The notes below the pieces were generated by a model that was not told the DNA's origin, ran no database searches, and was given only the letters and a program-made list of their open reading frames with translations. The position numbers were made by a program, and so were the translations under genes. Positions 38,901-46,601 of a stretch of DNA of 64,000 nt are shown piece by piece; within the stretch, counting starts at the first letter, position 1; every line of letters starts with the position of its first letter. This DNA is from Rubritalea squalenifaciens DSM 18772 (GTDB taxonomy: Bacteria; Verrucomicrobiota; Verrucomicrobiia; Verrucomicrobiales; Akkermansiaceae), in the NCBI RefSeq assembly GCF_900141815.1, contig NZ_FQYR01000002.1, positions 1,115,754 through 1,179,753 on the forward strand, in the 5' to 3' direction.

Positions 38901-38968
38901 TCACTGATCCAGCTGCCAGTGTGGACGATATTCGATTCTATCGAGTCAAGCTGGTGGCTCATCAGTGA
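35930..38968 (+). CDS. Large secreted sulfatase (formylglycine type) with extra N- and C-terminal domains
   Basis: The 1012-residue product has a Sec signal peptide (about 1-21, ending LIHAA). About 350 residues of beta-rich, Gly/Ser/Thr-rich sequence follow, possibly a carbohydrate-binding or autotransport-like region. The sulfatase domain starts near 375 with NLVFVLVDDLGWTDIQ. The formylglycine motif C-x-P-x-R is present as NCAPTRAAILSG (Cys435), so activity needs a formylglycine-generating enzyme encoded elsewhere. Further metal and substrate motifs are FGKYHAGEHEGG, DNTLIIFTSDNGGHSGATDN and HVKGSVYEGGIRVPLIV. A short C-terminal beta domain (about 930-1012) follows. It likely removes sulfate from algal or host polysaccharide. 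It has no recognisable PEP-CTERM. Confidence 0.93.
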   Translation: MDIRIISLGSIGLALSGLIHAAQFDFGNGTVDGNTGVAANVVITDGAALNTINATVDGISLTLQGMDSGGGTYGSNSQGFGIYSSGTSGATDRRISDGDGETVQFSFDKTVTIQTVRMGSMTNGESFSISFVSGTDPFGGGNYTFTEDGTYGPTEDIPVNIVVEAGTVLEFTTENDLGGGVLWNDMVVAEGVVTPSSDAETLASFPTSTVLENPVAGDSPGVTTIASGNSKGQSFSLAAQTEVTSFVFEITEVTTSGAVQIEVARGLDNLPWLDSTLVHQFTLPADLLSAGDYLQVNLPSPLVLSRGTWTVTLEGVGSTSFSARLSGDDLYPEGSLMRKNGASGNTWDNGTMAGSDLVFAVLGTQQAAATPPAGKPNLVFVLVDDLGWTDIQAGSSGPNVINGNNYGSTYYQTPNVARLAAGGLSFTHCYVQQNCAPTRAAILSGLYPSREGNGVYNVSSLNRGSNGEAYNTPGQNEDVAASHVTIGEALQSAGYVTAHFGKYHAGEHEGGQSTSPENQGYEYNFGGGSQGNPGSFYASGQKFAGNVGIELDRWADDYTQAYLDSVLKAPLANPLNARATDINDPDLILSDFANSNHDANKHLTDAMGDAALSFLDDHRQGEMKDFPFYMQFHFYAVHTPIQPRWDLRKKYNALTGNSYHDGAAYAALVEGMDQTLGRILDYLEDPNGDGDSGDSIANNTLIIFTSDNGGHSGATDNYPLRHVKGSVYEGGIRVPLIVWQPGTVPAGQQSDSLVHAVDFYPTLVEHAGSTLPAGINFDGTSFDAHMADPTTNTRDRETIFYHLPGYMDNRFRPCSVALGRVNGKTYKLIYTYDTNYAPTPGNPESLQVLSSPWELYCLDDNISETNNLMDGSYSNHLLYGGVADTLAAQLRAWIDQGGDDWNIKQITDPNNGNAEVPFLPSDAPDVIVPHEQQFHITGQGVDEGTGNITMTWNSEANFVYQIEASSTMQEGSWQVIEANIVAAGSSTTKNITDPAASVDDIRFYRVKLVAHQ

Positions 38969-38991
38969 ACCGGATGAGCCATAAGAGAATC

Positions 38992-39022
38992 CATGGCCAG
39001 CTCGTCTAATAAGCTGGCCATG
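38992..39022. terminator. Hairpin between convergent sulfatase and PEP-CTERM genes
   Basis: CATGGCCAGCT/AGCTGGCCATG is a perfect 11-base stem in the 66-base gap between two stops. It lacks a good T run on either strand. It probably serves both transcripts. A second smaller stem, GGCTCAT/ATGAGCC, overlaps the sulfatase stop at 38957-38980. Confidence 0.6.
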
Positions 39023-39034
39023 AATTGATGAAGC

Positions 39035-39796
39035 TTATCTACGGCGTCTCAGGATGAGAGCCAGGGAGCTGATGCCAAGCAGAGTCATGCTTGATGGTTC
39101 TGGTATGGCGCTGACTGTGGCAACATTGTTACTCAAATACTCCATTTGAGTGGCTGAGAGAGCCTCGTCGTACACCGCAACATCATCGATATCCGAGTTG
39201 ATCGCTCTGGCGCCCTCTCCAAAACGTGAGGCCAGCTGGAATGCTGTGATGGTACCAGTGCCCGTGTAAGCTGTAGAACCGATGGCTGCACCGTCGATGT
39301 AGAAGGTGATGTTTGCTCCATCACTGGTGAGGCCAAGGTGGTGCCAGTTGCCGTCATTGATCTGAGGAGTTCCAGAGATGGCGCTTGAAGCTACGCCTCC
39401 AACATCACCAATATTGTAGAGAGAGACTGATTGGGGGCTGGCTCCATTACTTTCGAAAACGAAAACTACGCTATTGTTAGTCCCAAAGGAAATGTAGTCT
39501 TTCCAGCTGGCTGTGGCAGTGGTGCGCACGTGCATCGAGACCGTGAATTGCGAGAGGTCAGTGTTGGCGCTGCCAAATTGATTGGTCCAGAATACAGAGG
39601 ACCCTACAGTGAATTCAGCTCCTCCGCCGAATTTTCCATCAGTTGCACCGATTCCGGAGATAGAGTTGAGGCCGATGGTTGCTGAACCGCTGTTCTCACC
39701 AAAGTCGGCATCGTTATCCATGGTGTAGTGCGCGACGAGTCCAGCAGAGAGTGGACTCACGAGAGCCACTGACATAAGGGTGATAAGTTTCTTCAT
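39035..39796 (-). CDS. PEP-CTERM protein with LamG/concanavalin-A-like domain
   Basis: The 253-residue product has a signal peptide (to about residue 18), one laminin-G/pentraxin-like jelly-roll domain and the C-terminal sorting signal AIPEPSSMTLLGISSLALILRRRR. The LamG part is recognised from the start GLVAHYTMDNDADFGENSG, INDGNWHHLGLTSDGANITFYIDGAAIGS and the end DIDDVAVYDEALSATQMEYL. PEP-CTERM proteins are processed by an exosortase and are linked to extracellular polysaccharide. No exosortase gene is in the window. It converges on the sulfatase gene. Confidence 0.9.
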   Translation of the reverse strand: MKKLITLMSVALVSPLSAGLVAHYTMDNDADFGENSGSATIGLNSISGIGATDGKFGGGAEFTVGSSVFWTNQFGSANTDLSQFTVSMHVRTTATASWKDYISFGTNNSVVFVFESNGASPQSVSLYNIGDVGGVASSAISGTPQINDGNWHHLGLTSDGANITFYIDGAAIGSTAYTGTGTITAFQLASRFGEGARAINSDIDDVAVYDEALSATQMEYLSNNVATVSAIPEPSSMTLLGISSLALILRRRR

Positions 39797-40068
39797 AATA
39801 GTGTGATAGGTTTTAGTGAGTCCTATTATGTAGAGAAAAATGCGGTGATTAATATGTGTATGACTGATTTCTCTGTGTAAAGCTCAAATCACAAATTGAG
39901 TGAGTATAGCGTATTTTTCATAAGCACTCATTAAGCTAGCTCTATCGCTGACAAGATGGCTTGTTGTAATGCCAGTTGAATCACTGTGATGCTAGAAGGG
40001 ACTGGGAATTGTGGTTGCAGCCAGATTGGTGGCTTGAGTTTAGCCCGCTGATCGTTAGCGTGATTCAC

Positions 40069-41415
40069 ATGAAGAAAATCGCAGGGCACTGGCAGATCTT
40101 GATGGCACTGGTTCTAGCAGTTGGTTTGGGAACCATATTTAGGAATCTATCGATTGCTGCCGGTGGTGAAGGTGCGTTTGTGGATTTTGCGCGACAAGCT
40201 ACCGAAGTGAGTTCATTCATCGGTGATCTCTTCATGAGTGCGCTGAAGATGATCATCGTGCCGTTGATTGTAAGTTCGATTATTGCAGGCATTGGTGCAC
40301 TGGGTGGGGTGAAGGGCTTTGGGAGATTGGGGGCGAAGACCTTCGGTTTCTATGCATTGACCTCATTGTTCGCCATTCTAGTAGGTTTGACTTTGGTGAA
40401 TCTTATTGAGCCAGGTATCAAAGATGGTCAGCCGAATCAGACGATCGCTCAGGCATTTGAAAAGGCATCAACGGATGTCAGTGATGCCGAGAAGGCTAAA
40501 ATTGAGCAAGCGAACCAGAGAAAAGCCACAGACTACGCAGACTTTTTCAAAAAGATGTTTCCGCCAAACATCATCGCCGCAGCAAGTGATAATGGGCAGA
40601 TGCTAGGCTTGATTGTGTTTTCGATCCTTTTTGGAGTGGGGATGACACGAGTGCCGCCGGGTGAGATGCGTCACCTACAGGGTACGATGCAGGGGATCAA
40701 TGATGTGATGGTCCTGGTGACGCAGTGGATCATGTCGACTGCTCCCATCGGTGTGTTTGCGCTGATGTTCCCTGTGATTTATGATGCTGGCTGGAGTTTG
40801 GTTCTAGAGCTTGGAAAATATTTTGCTACGGTGCTGCTGGCGTTGGGCATCCATTTGTTTGTGGTGCTTCCGCTCATCTTGAAGTTTGTGGGTAAAGTCA
40901 GCCCGATTGCGCATTTCAAAGCGATGGGGACAGCCTTGCTTACGGCGTTCTCGACAGCAAGTAGCTCAGCGACTCTTCCTGTGACTATGCGTTGCATCCA
41001 GGAAAATGCTGGGGTGAGTCGTCGCACGTCAAGTTTCACTCTTCCTCTTGGGGCCACCGTAAATATGGATGGGACGGCACTCTATGAGTGTGTGGCGGTG
41101 ATGTTTGTGGCTCAGGTGATGGGATTTGACATGAGCTTTGGCTCGCAGTTTGTTGTCGTGGGAGCTGCCTTGCTGACCAGTATTGGGGTAGCTGGGGTGC
41201 CTAGTGCGAGCTTGGTCGCTATCTTGCTCATCCTGAAAAACTCAAATATTCCCAATGCAGAGGTGGCAGTGGCAGCTTTGTTGGCTGTGGATCGTTTGCT
41301 GGATATGAGTCGCACCGCTGTGAACGTCTTTGGTGATAGCTGCGCTGCAGTCGTAGTGGCTTCCAGCGAGGGAGAGGATGTCCTGACTGGCAATCCAACT
41401 TCGTCTGCTGAGTAG
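40069..41415 (+). CDS. Dicarboxylate/amino acid:cation symporter (DAACS family)
   Basis: The product takes up glutamate, aspartate or C4-dicarboxylates with sodium or protons. From the ATG at 40069 (MKKIAGHWQILM) it has 448 residues. The upstream in-frame start at 39976 adds an unlikely Trp-rich leader. Eight helices and two re-entrant hairpins are expected. Diagnostic segments are the serine-rich hairpin TAFSTASSSATLPVTMRC, the NMDGTALYE motif and VDRLLDMSRTAVNVFGDSCAAV near the C-terminus. A hydrophilic loop of about 50 residues (about 115-165) is longer than in the archaeal model proteins. The next gene starts immediately after the stop. Confidence 0.92.
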   Translation: MKKIAGHWQILMALVLAVGLGTIFRNLSIAAGGEGAFVDFARQATEVSSFIGDLFMSALKMIIVPLIVSSIIAGIGALGGVKGFGRLGAKTFGFYALTSLFAILVGLTLVNLIEPGIKDGQPNQTIAQAFEKASTDVSDAEKAKIEQANQRKATDYADFFKKMFPPNIIAAASDNGQMLGLIVFSILFGVGMTRVPPGEMRHLQGTMQGINDVMVLVTQWIMSTAPIGVFALMFPVIYDAGWSLVLELGKYFATVLLALGIHLFVVLPLILKFVGKVSPIAHFKAMGTALLTAFSTASSSATLPVTMRCIQENAGVSRRTSSFTLPLGATVNMDGTALYECVAVMFVAQVMGFDMSFGSQFVVVGAALLTSIGVAGVPSASLVAILLILKNSNIPNAEVAVAALLAVDRLLDMSRTAVNVFGDSCAAVVVASSEGEDVLTGNPTSSAE

Positions 41416-42150
41416 GTGGAGCCGGGGCAAATCATTGCGTTGGTCGTTGCGGCGTTGGCTATCGGGGTGTCTAAGGCGGGCTTCTCCGGAGTCTCTATGG
41501 TCTCGGTGTTTCTGCTGGCAGATGCATTCGGTGCGAAAGAATCATTGGCCGTGGCGCTCCCCATGTTGATTGCCGCTGACCTGATTGTTTATCCGGCGTT
41601 TAGAAAGTATGGCAGCTGGAAACCTGTGATGAAATTCCTTTGGCCCGCCCTTATTGGTGTGGTGCTGGCGGTATTGGTATTAAGCCGGGTATCGAACGAG
41701 GTGATGCGGCCTGTGATTGGAGGGATTATCCTATTCATGGTGCTGCTGCAGCTGCTGAGGCGCTTTATTCCGGATACCTTTTCCAAGATGGCTCATCATG
41801 GAGGCTTCGGTATTGTAGCCGGTGTTTGTGGTGGAATAGCAACTATGCTGGCAAATGCTGCTGGACCAGTGATGCAGCTCTTCCTGCTTTCACGCGATGT
41901 TCCAAAGATGGAGTTGATTGGTATCGGGGCGCGTTTCTTTCTTGTGATCAATATACTGAAACTGCCGCTAGTGGGGCAGCTGGGCTTAGTAGAGGGACAG
42001 ATGTTGTTGTGGAATCTGGCCATGCTGCCGGTGATTGCTCTGGGTATCTTTGGCGGCCGTAAATTGCTTCATTATGTCTCCCAGCAGGTCTTTGAGTGGA
42101 TGATCGTGGTCTTTGCGCTGGTTGCGGGAGCTCGGTTGATGTTCTGGTAG
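41416..42150 (+). CDS. TSUP (TauE/SafE) family membrane permease
   Basis: The 244-residue product has about eight membrane helices with the family's N-terminal AIGVSKAGFSGVSMVSVFLLA and a matching second half GIVAGVCGGIATMLANAAGPVMQLFLL. TSUP proteins export or import organic sulfonates, sulfite or related anions. The substrate here is unknown. The start is a GTG directly abutting the TAG of the symporter gene, so the two are very likely translationally coupled. The pcm gene follows after 48 bases. Confidence 0.85.
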   Translation: MEPGQIIALVVAALAIGVSKAGFSGVSMVSVFLLADAFGAKESLAVALPMLIAADLIVYPAFRKYGSWKPVMKFLWPALIGVVLAVLVLSRVSNEVMRPVIGGIILFMVLLQLLRRFIPDTFSKMAHHGGFGIVAGVCGGIATMLANAAGPVMQLFLLSRDVPKMELIGIGARFFLVINILKLPLVGQLGLVEGQMLLWNLAMLPVIALGIFGGRKLLHYVSQQVFEWMIVVFALVAGARLMFW

Positions 42151-42198
42151 GGATTTTTTGCGAATCAGGTAAAGCAGTGGTAGCCTAAGTTGCTAGTT

Positions 42199-42846
42199 AT
42201 GCTGTTTCAGCGACAAGATTCGAATGAGAGTTATGAAGCCATGCGCTGGCATATGGTGGACCGGCAGATCGTGGCCCGTGGGGTAAGAGATGAGCGCGTG
42301 CTGGAGGCTATGCGTCAGGTGCCGAGGCATGAGTTTGTGGATCCACATTATTGGGATGTTGCCTACACGGATCACCCGTTGCCGATAGCTGGTGGCCAGA
42401 CGATCTCTCAACCGTACATAGTGGCGTATATGAGTGAATTGCTAGCAGTCAGGGCATCAGACCGCGTATTAGAAATTGGTACAGGTTGTGGATACCAGAC
42501 GGCTATCCTAGCGTGTTTGGCTGCTGAGGTATACAGTGTGGAATATCTTCAAGAGCTATCAGCACAGGCTGAGGAGAGGCTGAAAAAATACGTTAATGTT
42601 CACCTCAAAGTTGGTAATGGTTGGGAAGGGTGGATAGAGCATGCGCCCTATGACCGCATTCTAGTTACCTGTGCAGCTGATCATATTCCTGAGTATTTAT
42701 TGAACCAGCTTTCGGAGGGCGGAAGGGTGGTGATACCTATGGGTGAGAATTCCCAGCGTCTGGTCATTTTCACCAAGCGAGGCGAGGATTATATCCAGGA
42801 TGACGATATCGCGGTCAGGTTTGTTCCGATGGTTGATAGTGACTAG
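42199..42846 (+). CDS. pcm: Protein-L-isoaspartate O-methyltransferase
   Basis: The enzyme methylates isoaspartyl residues to start repair of aged proteins, using S-adenosylmethionine. The 215-residue product begins at ATG 42199. It has the substrate-side motif VPRHEFVDPHYWDVAYTDHPLPIAGGQTISQPYIVAYM and the SAM-binding VLEIGTGCGYQTAILA. The length is normal. It ends an apparent three-gene operon with the symporter and the TSUP permease. Confidence 0.94.
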   Translation: MLFQRQDSNESYEAMRWHMVDRQIVARGVRDERVLEAMRQVPRHEFVDPHYWDVAYTDHPLPIAGGQTISQPYIVAYMSELLAVRASDRVLEIGTGCGYQTAILACLAAEVYSVEYLQELSAQAEERLKKYVNVHLKVGNGWEGWIEHAPYDRILVTCAADHIPEYLLNQLSEGGRVVIPMGENSQRLVIFTKRGEDYIQDDDIAVRFVPMVDSD

Positions 42847-42940
42847 AGGATGAGTTGGTAGTTGACTTTGATGAAGTTCCGAGTGCATAGGGGCTTCGCC
42901 AAACCGCAGGACGGCTTCAATCATGAAGCCCATTGTACAA

Positions 42941-42980
42941 AAGGTCTTCGAGTTCTCCCTCGAAGGCCTTATTTGTTTTT
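42941..42980 (+). terminator. Terminator after pcm
   Basis: AAGGTCTTCGAG pairs with CTCGAAGGCCTT around TTCTCC, with one mismatch. It is followed by ATTTGTTTTT. Confidence 0.75.
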
Positions 42981-42990
42981 ATAGGTAATG

Positions 42991-43023
42991 AAAAAGCCTC
43001 GACTCAATATTGAGGCGAGGCTT
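42991..43023 (-). terminator. Terminator after the epimerase gene
   Basis: On the minus strand AAGCCTCG/CGAGGCTT with an inner CTCAAT/ATTGAG helix is followed by TTTTT. It lies 24 bases below the stop at 43047. Confidence 0.9.
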
Positions 43024-43046
43024 GGTAAAGTGCTTGTTTGTTAAGA

Positions 43047-43979
43047 CTAGGCAGGTTGGCCAACCTTGTTCTTAAAGAACTCGAAGGTGGCGGCGAGGCC
43101 TTCTTCGAGGGTGTGCTGAGGCTTCCAGCCAGCTGCACGGAGCTTGTCAGAGGATGCGCGGGAGTGCTTGACGTCACCTGCACGCTCTGGGCCGTGGAGG
43201 AGCTTGGCTTCAGTGCCAGCGGTATCCAAGATATTGTTGGCGAGATCGTTGATGGTGATCTGGCCGCCATAACCTGCGTTGAAGGTGCCGTGAACGCCTT
43301 CTGTAGTCGCTGCGAAAACGAGTGCGCCAACGATGTCCTTCACATAGATGAAGTCACGTGTCTGCTCGCCGTCACCGAAGACTGTGATGTCTTCACCTTT
43401 CACTGCCTTTTCGATGAAGATAGGCACTGCGGCTGCGTAAGCTCCCTTAGGATCCTGGCGTGGGCCGAAGACGTTGAAGAAGCGGATGGACGCGGTGTCG
43501 ATCTTGCCGAGGTTACGGAACATTTCGAGGTAGTACTCGCCGTCGAGCTTGGTGATCGCGTACGGAGACTTTGGCTCTGGGTACATGGTCTCTAGCTTAG
43601 GTACGGTCGGGTTGTCGCCGTAGTTGGCAGCGGAAGATGCGAAGACGATCTTCTTAACACCTGCTTCGGAAGCTTCCTGAAGAACGTTGAGAAGGCCGTT
43701 TACGTTGATAGCAACGCACTCTTCTGGCTTCTCCATGGACTCAGGTACGGATACGAGAGCAGCCATGTGGAAGATGTAATCAACGCCTTCTACTGCTTTC
43801 TTCACGAGCTCGCGGTCGGTAATGGAGCCTTCGATGAAGGTATGCTCAAGACCGTCGAGGTTGTGCTTGTAGCCTGTACGGAGGTTGTCCAGAACGCGGA
43901 TTTCCTCAGCCTTTCCTTGGAAGTGCTCAACGATGTGGGAGCCGATGAAACCGGCGCCGCCTGTTACTAAGATTTTCAT
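43047..43979 (-). CDS. NAD-dependent sugar-nucleotide epimerase (GalE/WbpP-like)
   Basis: The 310-residue extended short-chain dehydrogenase has the NAD-binding start MKILVTGGAGFIGSHIVEHF, the catalytic SSAANYGDNPTVPK with the Y-x-x-x-K in PYAITKLDGEY, and RFFNVFGPRQDP. The serine motif and the following YGD resemble UDP-N-acetylglucosamine 4-epimerases of the WbpP type more than classical GalE. That is a reading of a few residues, not a proof. Next to a NahK-like kinase and a sugar nucleotidyltransferase, it would interconvert UDP-GlcNAc and UDP-GalNAc, or UDP-Glc and UDP-Gal. Codon use is strongly biased, suggesting good expression. Confidence 0.85.
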   Translation of the reverse strand: MKILVTGGAGFIGSHIVEHFQGKAEEIRVLDNLRTGYKHNLDGLEHTFIEGSITDRELVKKAVEGVDYIFHMAALVSVPESMEKPEECVAINVNGLLNVLQEASEAGVKKIVFASSAANYGDNPTVPKLETMYPEPKSPYAITKLDGEYYLEMFRNLGKIDTASIRFFNVFGPRQDPKGAYAAAVPIFIEKAVKGEDITVFGDGEQTRDFIYVKDIVGALVFAATTEGVHGTFNAGYGGQITINDLANNILDTAGTEAKLLHGPERAGDVKHSRASSDKLRAAGWKPQHTLEEGLAATFEFFKNKVGQPA

Positions 43980-44006
43980 AAAGTATTAAAGTTAGTAGGT
44001 GGTTAT

Positions 44007-44458
44007 GTAAGTAAGTTAGACTGTTTACTTGGAGGTGCAAAATTTATCGGATTTTGCAGAAGTATTGCGAATCATTGCCGCGACGAAGTTACAGAGTTCA
44101 TCAGCCTGCTTATGGGCATCTGCTGCCATGTAGTTGCACTGGAGAGAGTGGTCCAGCCAGCACTGTGTTTCCAAAGTTTCAGATAAACTATCTGAAAGCT
44201 TAGAGGTGAAGTGTGCAGGATACCTCCTTTTGCCCCATGCTTCAGCGATATTTGCACCGATAGAGCGGGATGAGCGACGAATTTGATCAGTCAAAGAGTA
44301 TTTCTCTTCACTGGGGAATTGGTTACTCAGTGTAAAAATGAGTCGGGCGAGCTCCATGCTTTTCTTGTAAACATGAAGCTCTCGGAAGGAGGTAACATAA
44401 TGGTTTTCATCTTCTCGAAGTAAGTTTGCTAAATCAGTATTTTTATCCACTTACTTAC
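44007..44458. repeat. 10-bp inverted repeat flanking the four-helix-bundle gene
   Basis: GTAAGTAAGT at 44007-44016 and ACTTACTTAC at 44449-44458 are exact inverted copies. One lies just after the stop of the four-helix-bundle gene and the other over its ribosome-binding site and start. They may mark the ends of an inserted cassette. Confidence 0.5.
44025..44450 (-). CDS. Four-helix bundle protein (TIGR02436/S23-like)
   Basis: The 141-residue product contains the family signature YKKSMELARLIFTLSNQFPSEEKYSLTDQIRRSSRSIGANIAEAWGKRRY, seen here in overlapping parts, with the typical conserved Arg-Arg-Ser and Ala-Asn-Ile-Ala-Glu. The proteins are small cytoplasmic helical bundles that form pentamers. 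Genes of the family occur inside 23S rRNA intervening sequences and scattered between metabolic genes, often in polysaccharide loci. Their function is unknown. The start is a GTG at 44450 with an excellent Shine-Dalgarno (GGGAGG) seven bases before it. It sits between the kinase and epimerase genes and is bordered by an exact inverted repeat. Confidence 0.9.
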   Translation of the reverse strand: MDKNTDLANLLREDENHYVTSFRELHVYKKSMELARLIFTLSNQFPSEEKYSLTDQIRRSSRSIGANIAEAWGKRRYPAHFTSKLSDSLSETLETQCWLDHSLQCNYMAADAHKQADELCNFVAAMIRNTSAKSDKFCTSK

Positions 44459-44487
44459 CTCCCGACTTATTTACTTATTCACTGAAA

Positions 44488-45606
44488 TTAACGGTATTTT
44501 GCAACGAGGGCTTCCATTTCAGGCATCTGTGCCTCGATAGACTCAGCGAGTGCCATCTGGGAGCGTGTGCGGATGAGGTTGTGGCGGTCCTTGTGGACTT
44601 TGAAGTATACGTCACCCTTGAGGTAATCAGTCAGGAAGCGTGAACCACACTCCATAGTGAGGAGCTTACCGGAGAAGGCAAGGAGGCTCACTTCTTTGTC
44701 GGTAAGGAACTCTTTGGCGGAAGAAAGATAGCCTTTTACCAAAGCCTCGAACATGAACATGCGCATGGTGATCTTGGAGGTGTCTTCCTCGTCTTCAGCA
44801 ACAGGGGAGGTTGCGGTGCGAACCATGTCGCCGAAATCGTAAATAGCGGAACCTGGCATGGTGGTGTCGAGATCGATCACGCAGACGCCTTCGCCAGTCA
44901 CGTCATCGAGCATGACGTTGTTGAGCTTGGTGTCATTATGGGTAACACGAAGTGGGAGTTCGCCACTTTCGAGGAGGTCTACTACGATGCTGGCTTCGTC
45001 CTTGCGAGCCATGAACCATTCGATCTCCTTTTGGACCTCAGCTGCCCGGCCATGTGTGTCGGCAGCAATGGCGTCTTCAAGGTGCTGGAAGCGTTGCTTT
45101 GTATTGTGGAAACCTGGGATGGTCTCGTGAAGTGGTTTGCCGGGGAGAGTGGCTGTCAGCTTCTGGAACTCACCGAATGCGCGCGCGGCTTCCATGGCCT
45201 GAGCTTCAGACTCGATGGTGTCATAGGTGCGGGCGCGCTCGATGAACGGGTAAGTTCTCCAGCAGTTACCGTCAGCGTCGATGGCGTGTGGTGTGCCTTC
45301 AACGGATGGAATGCAGGTAAGTGTTCTGCGGCGTGCTTCCTTGTCGCCAGACTTCAGGAGCTCGTTTAGAGCGTGCTCGGTAACGCGCTGAACGTTTTCC
45401 ATGAGCTCGATCGGCTTCTTGAAGGCCTCTGTGCTGAGACGCTGGTGGATGTAACGGATGCGCTGACCTGCCTGGTCATAGTAGGCGCAGTAGGTGTCGT
45501 TGATGTGACCGGAACCGTAAGGGTGAGCGTGGACAAAGTCTGCGCGCATATCGAATAGCTTAGCGATAGCGGCAATGTCGTGTTTGTTCTGTGCTGGTGC
45601 GGACAT
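44488..45606 (-). CDS. Aminoglycoside-phosphotransferase-fold sugar kinase, NahK-like
   Basis: The 372-residue product has the APH kinase fold. It shows a glycine-type loop YGSGHINDTY near residue 31, a substrate/ATP region RYIHQRLSTEAFKKP, the catalytic loop LRVTHNDTKLNNVMLD and the metal-binding VIDLDTTMPGSAIYDFGDMVR. This pattern fits N-acetylhexosamine 1-kinase (NahK) and its relatives, which phosphorylate the anomeric position of GlcNAc or GalNAc. The neighbours fit: an NDP-sugar pyrophosphorylase upstream and an epimerase downstream. Another small-molecule kinase specificity remains possible. A terminator separates it from the nucleotidyltransferase, so it may have its own promoter. Confidence 0.8.
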   Translation of the reverse strand: MSAPAQNKHDIAAIAKLFDMRADFVHAHPYGSGHINDTYCAYYDQAGQRIRYIHQRLSTEAFKKPIELMENVQRVTEHALNELLKSGDKEARRRTLTCIPSVEGTPHAIDADGNCWRTYPFIERARTYDTIESEAQAMEAARAFGEFQKLTATLPGKPLHETIPGFHNTKQRFQHLEDAIAADTHGRAAEVQKEIEWFMARKDEASIVVDLLESGELPLRVTHNDTKLNNVMLDDVTGEGVCVIDLDTTMPGSAIYDFGDMVRTATSPVAEDEEDTSKITMRMFMFEALVKGYLSSAKEFLTDKEVSLLAFSGKLLTMECGSRFLTDYLKGDVYFKVHKDRHNLIRTRSQMALAESIEAQMPEMEALVAKYR

Positions 45607-45644
45607 AATTATTAATGTTTGATGTGGATGCGAGAGCTAGGTGT

Positions 45645-45672
45645 AAAAAAGGCGGCCACAGTGGGCCGCCTT
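45645..45672 (-). terminator. Terminator after the nucleotidyltransferase gene
   Basis: On the minus strand AAGGCGGCC/GGCCGCCTT is followed by six T. It sits in the 80-base gap before the kinase gene. Confidence 0.9.
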
Positions 45673-45686
45673 AGAGAAAAGCTTGT

Positions 45687-46601
45687 TTAGCCCCAGAGAT
45701 TGGCGGGATATTCGCCTTGGTCGATCAGGGTGCGGATGGAGTTGACGCACATCTCTTTATCCTCTGGGTAGGTCACGCCGAACCAGGAAGAAGATGTTTC
45801 AAGGATGTTACAGTCGGCTTTGCCTGACTTGAGCATCTCGTCAACTACAGTCGGGATGTAACACTCGGACTTCATTTCTGTGCCGCGCTCCTTGAGGAAT
45901 GCGATGAAGTGTTCCTCGAGGTCCTTCATGATGGATGGTGGGAAACCCCAGAAGTTCATGGAAGCGATTGAGTCTACGGATACCTCAACGCGGTCACCGG
46001 CGAGGTTTTCGCCACGGCAGACGCCGTCTTCTTCGACCTGGATCTCGGTGTGTTCCTCGACGTCTTTGAGGAAGCCGTTTTCGTCAGAGCAGATGCCGCG
46101 GTTTACGCTGCCGTGCTCGGAAAGGGTGTTTTGAAGCTTGTAGCCAACCATGCAGTAGTGGTCTACGCCGTCGGTGGACTTGGCTGTCGCGTCAAAGTAG
46201 GAGGTGATTTGCTTGAAGGAATCACTGCCGTAGAAGTCGTCCGCGTTGATCACGGCGAACGGTGTAGGCATGATGTCACGAGCTGCCCAGATAGCATGAG
46301 TGGTTCCCCAAGGCTTGGTACGCCCTTCTGGGAGACTGAAGCCTTCAGGAAGATCGTTGAGGTCCTGGTAAGCGTAGTCTACTTCGATCTTGTCAGCGAA
46401 TTTGTCTCCGACCTGAGCTTTGAACTCGTCTGCGAAGTCGTGACGGATAATGAAGACAACACGCCCGAATCCGGCGCGAATGGCGTCGTAGACAGAATAG
46501 TCGAGTACAGTTTCACCATTTGGGCCCATAGGGTCCATCTGCTTGAGGCCGCCGTATCGGCTACCCATACCTGCTGCGAGAACGAGAAGTGTTGGTTTCA
46601 T
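45687..46601 (-). CDS. Sugar-phosphate nucleotidyltransferase
   Basis: The 304-residue product has the nucleotidyltransferase signature LVLAAGMGSRYGGLKQMDPMGPNGETVLDYSVYDA, a metal-binding AVINADDFYG and a GEN/GFPPS-type second half. It should activate a sugar 1-phosphate with UTP or another nucleotide. The sequence resembles a group often linked with NahK-like kinases, where it makes UDP-HexNAc. The adjacent kinase and epimerase support this. The exact sugar and nucleotide are not readable. Codon bias is strong. It is divergent from the 2-oxoacid dehydrogenase operon, and the 213 bases between them hold no gene. Confidence 0.85.
   Translation of the reverse strand: MKPTLLVLAAGMGSRYGGLKQMDPMGPNGETVLDYSVYDAIRAGFGRVVFIIRHDFADEFKAQVGDKFADKIEVDYAYQDLNDLPEGFSLPEGRTKPWGTTHAIWAARDIMPTPFAVINADDFYGSDSFKQITSYFDATAKSTDGVDHYCMVGYKLQNTLSEHGSVNRGICSDENGFLKDVEEHTEIQVEEDGVCRGENLAGDRVEVSVDSIASMNFWGFPPSIMKDLEEHFIAFLKERGTEMKSECYIPTVVDEMLKSGKADCNILETSSSWFGVTYPEDKEMCVNSIRTLIDQGEYPANLWG

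Noticed and set aside
44025..44450. Four-helix-bundle gene as part of a 23S rRNA intervening sequence
   Set aside because: There is no rRNA sequence around it. It lies between metabolic genes on the same strand.
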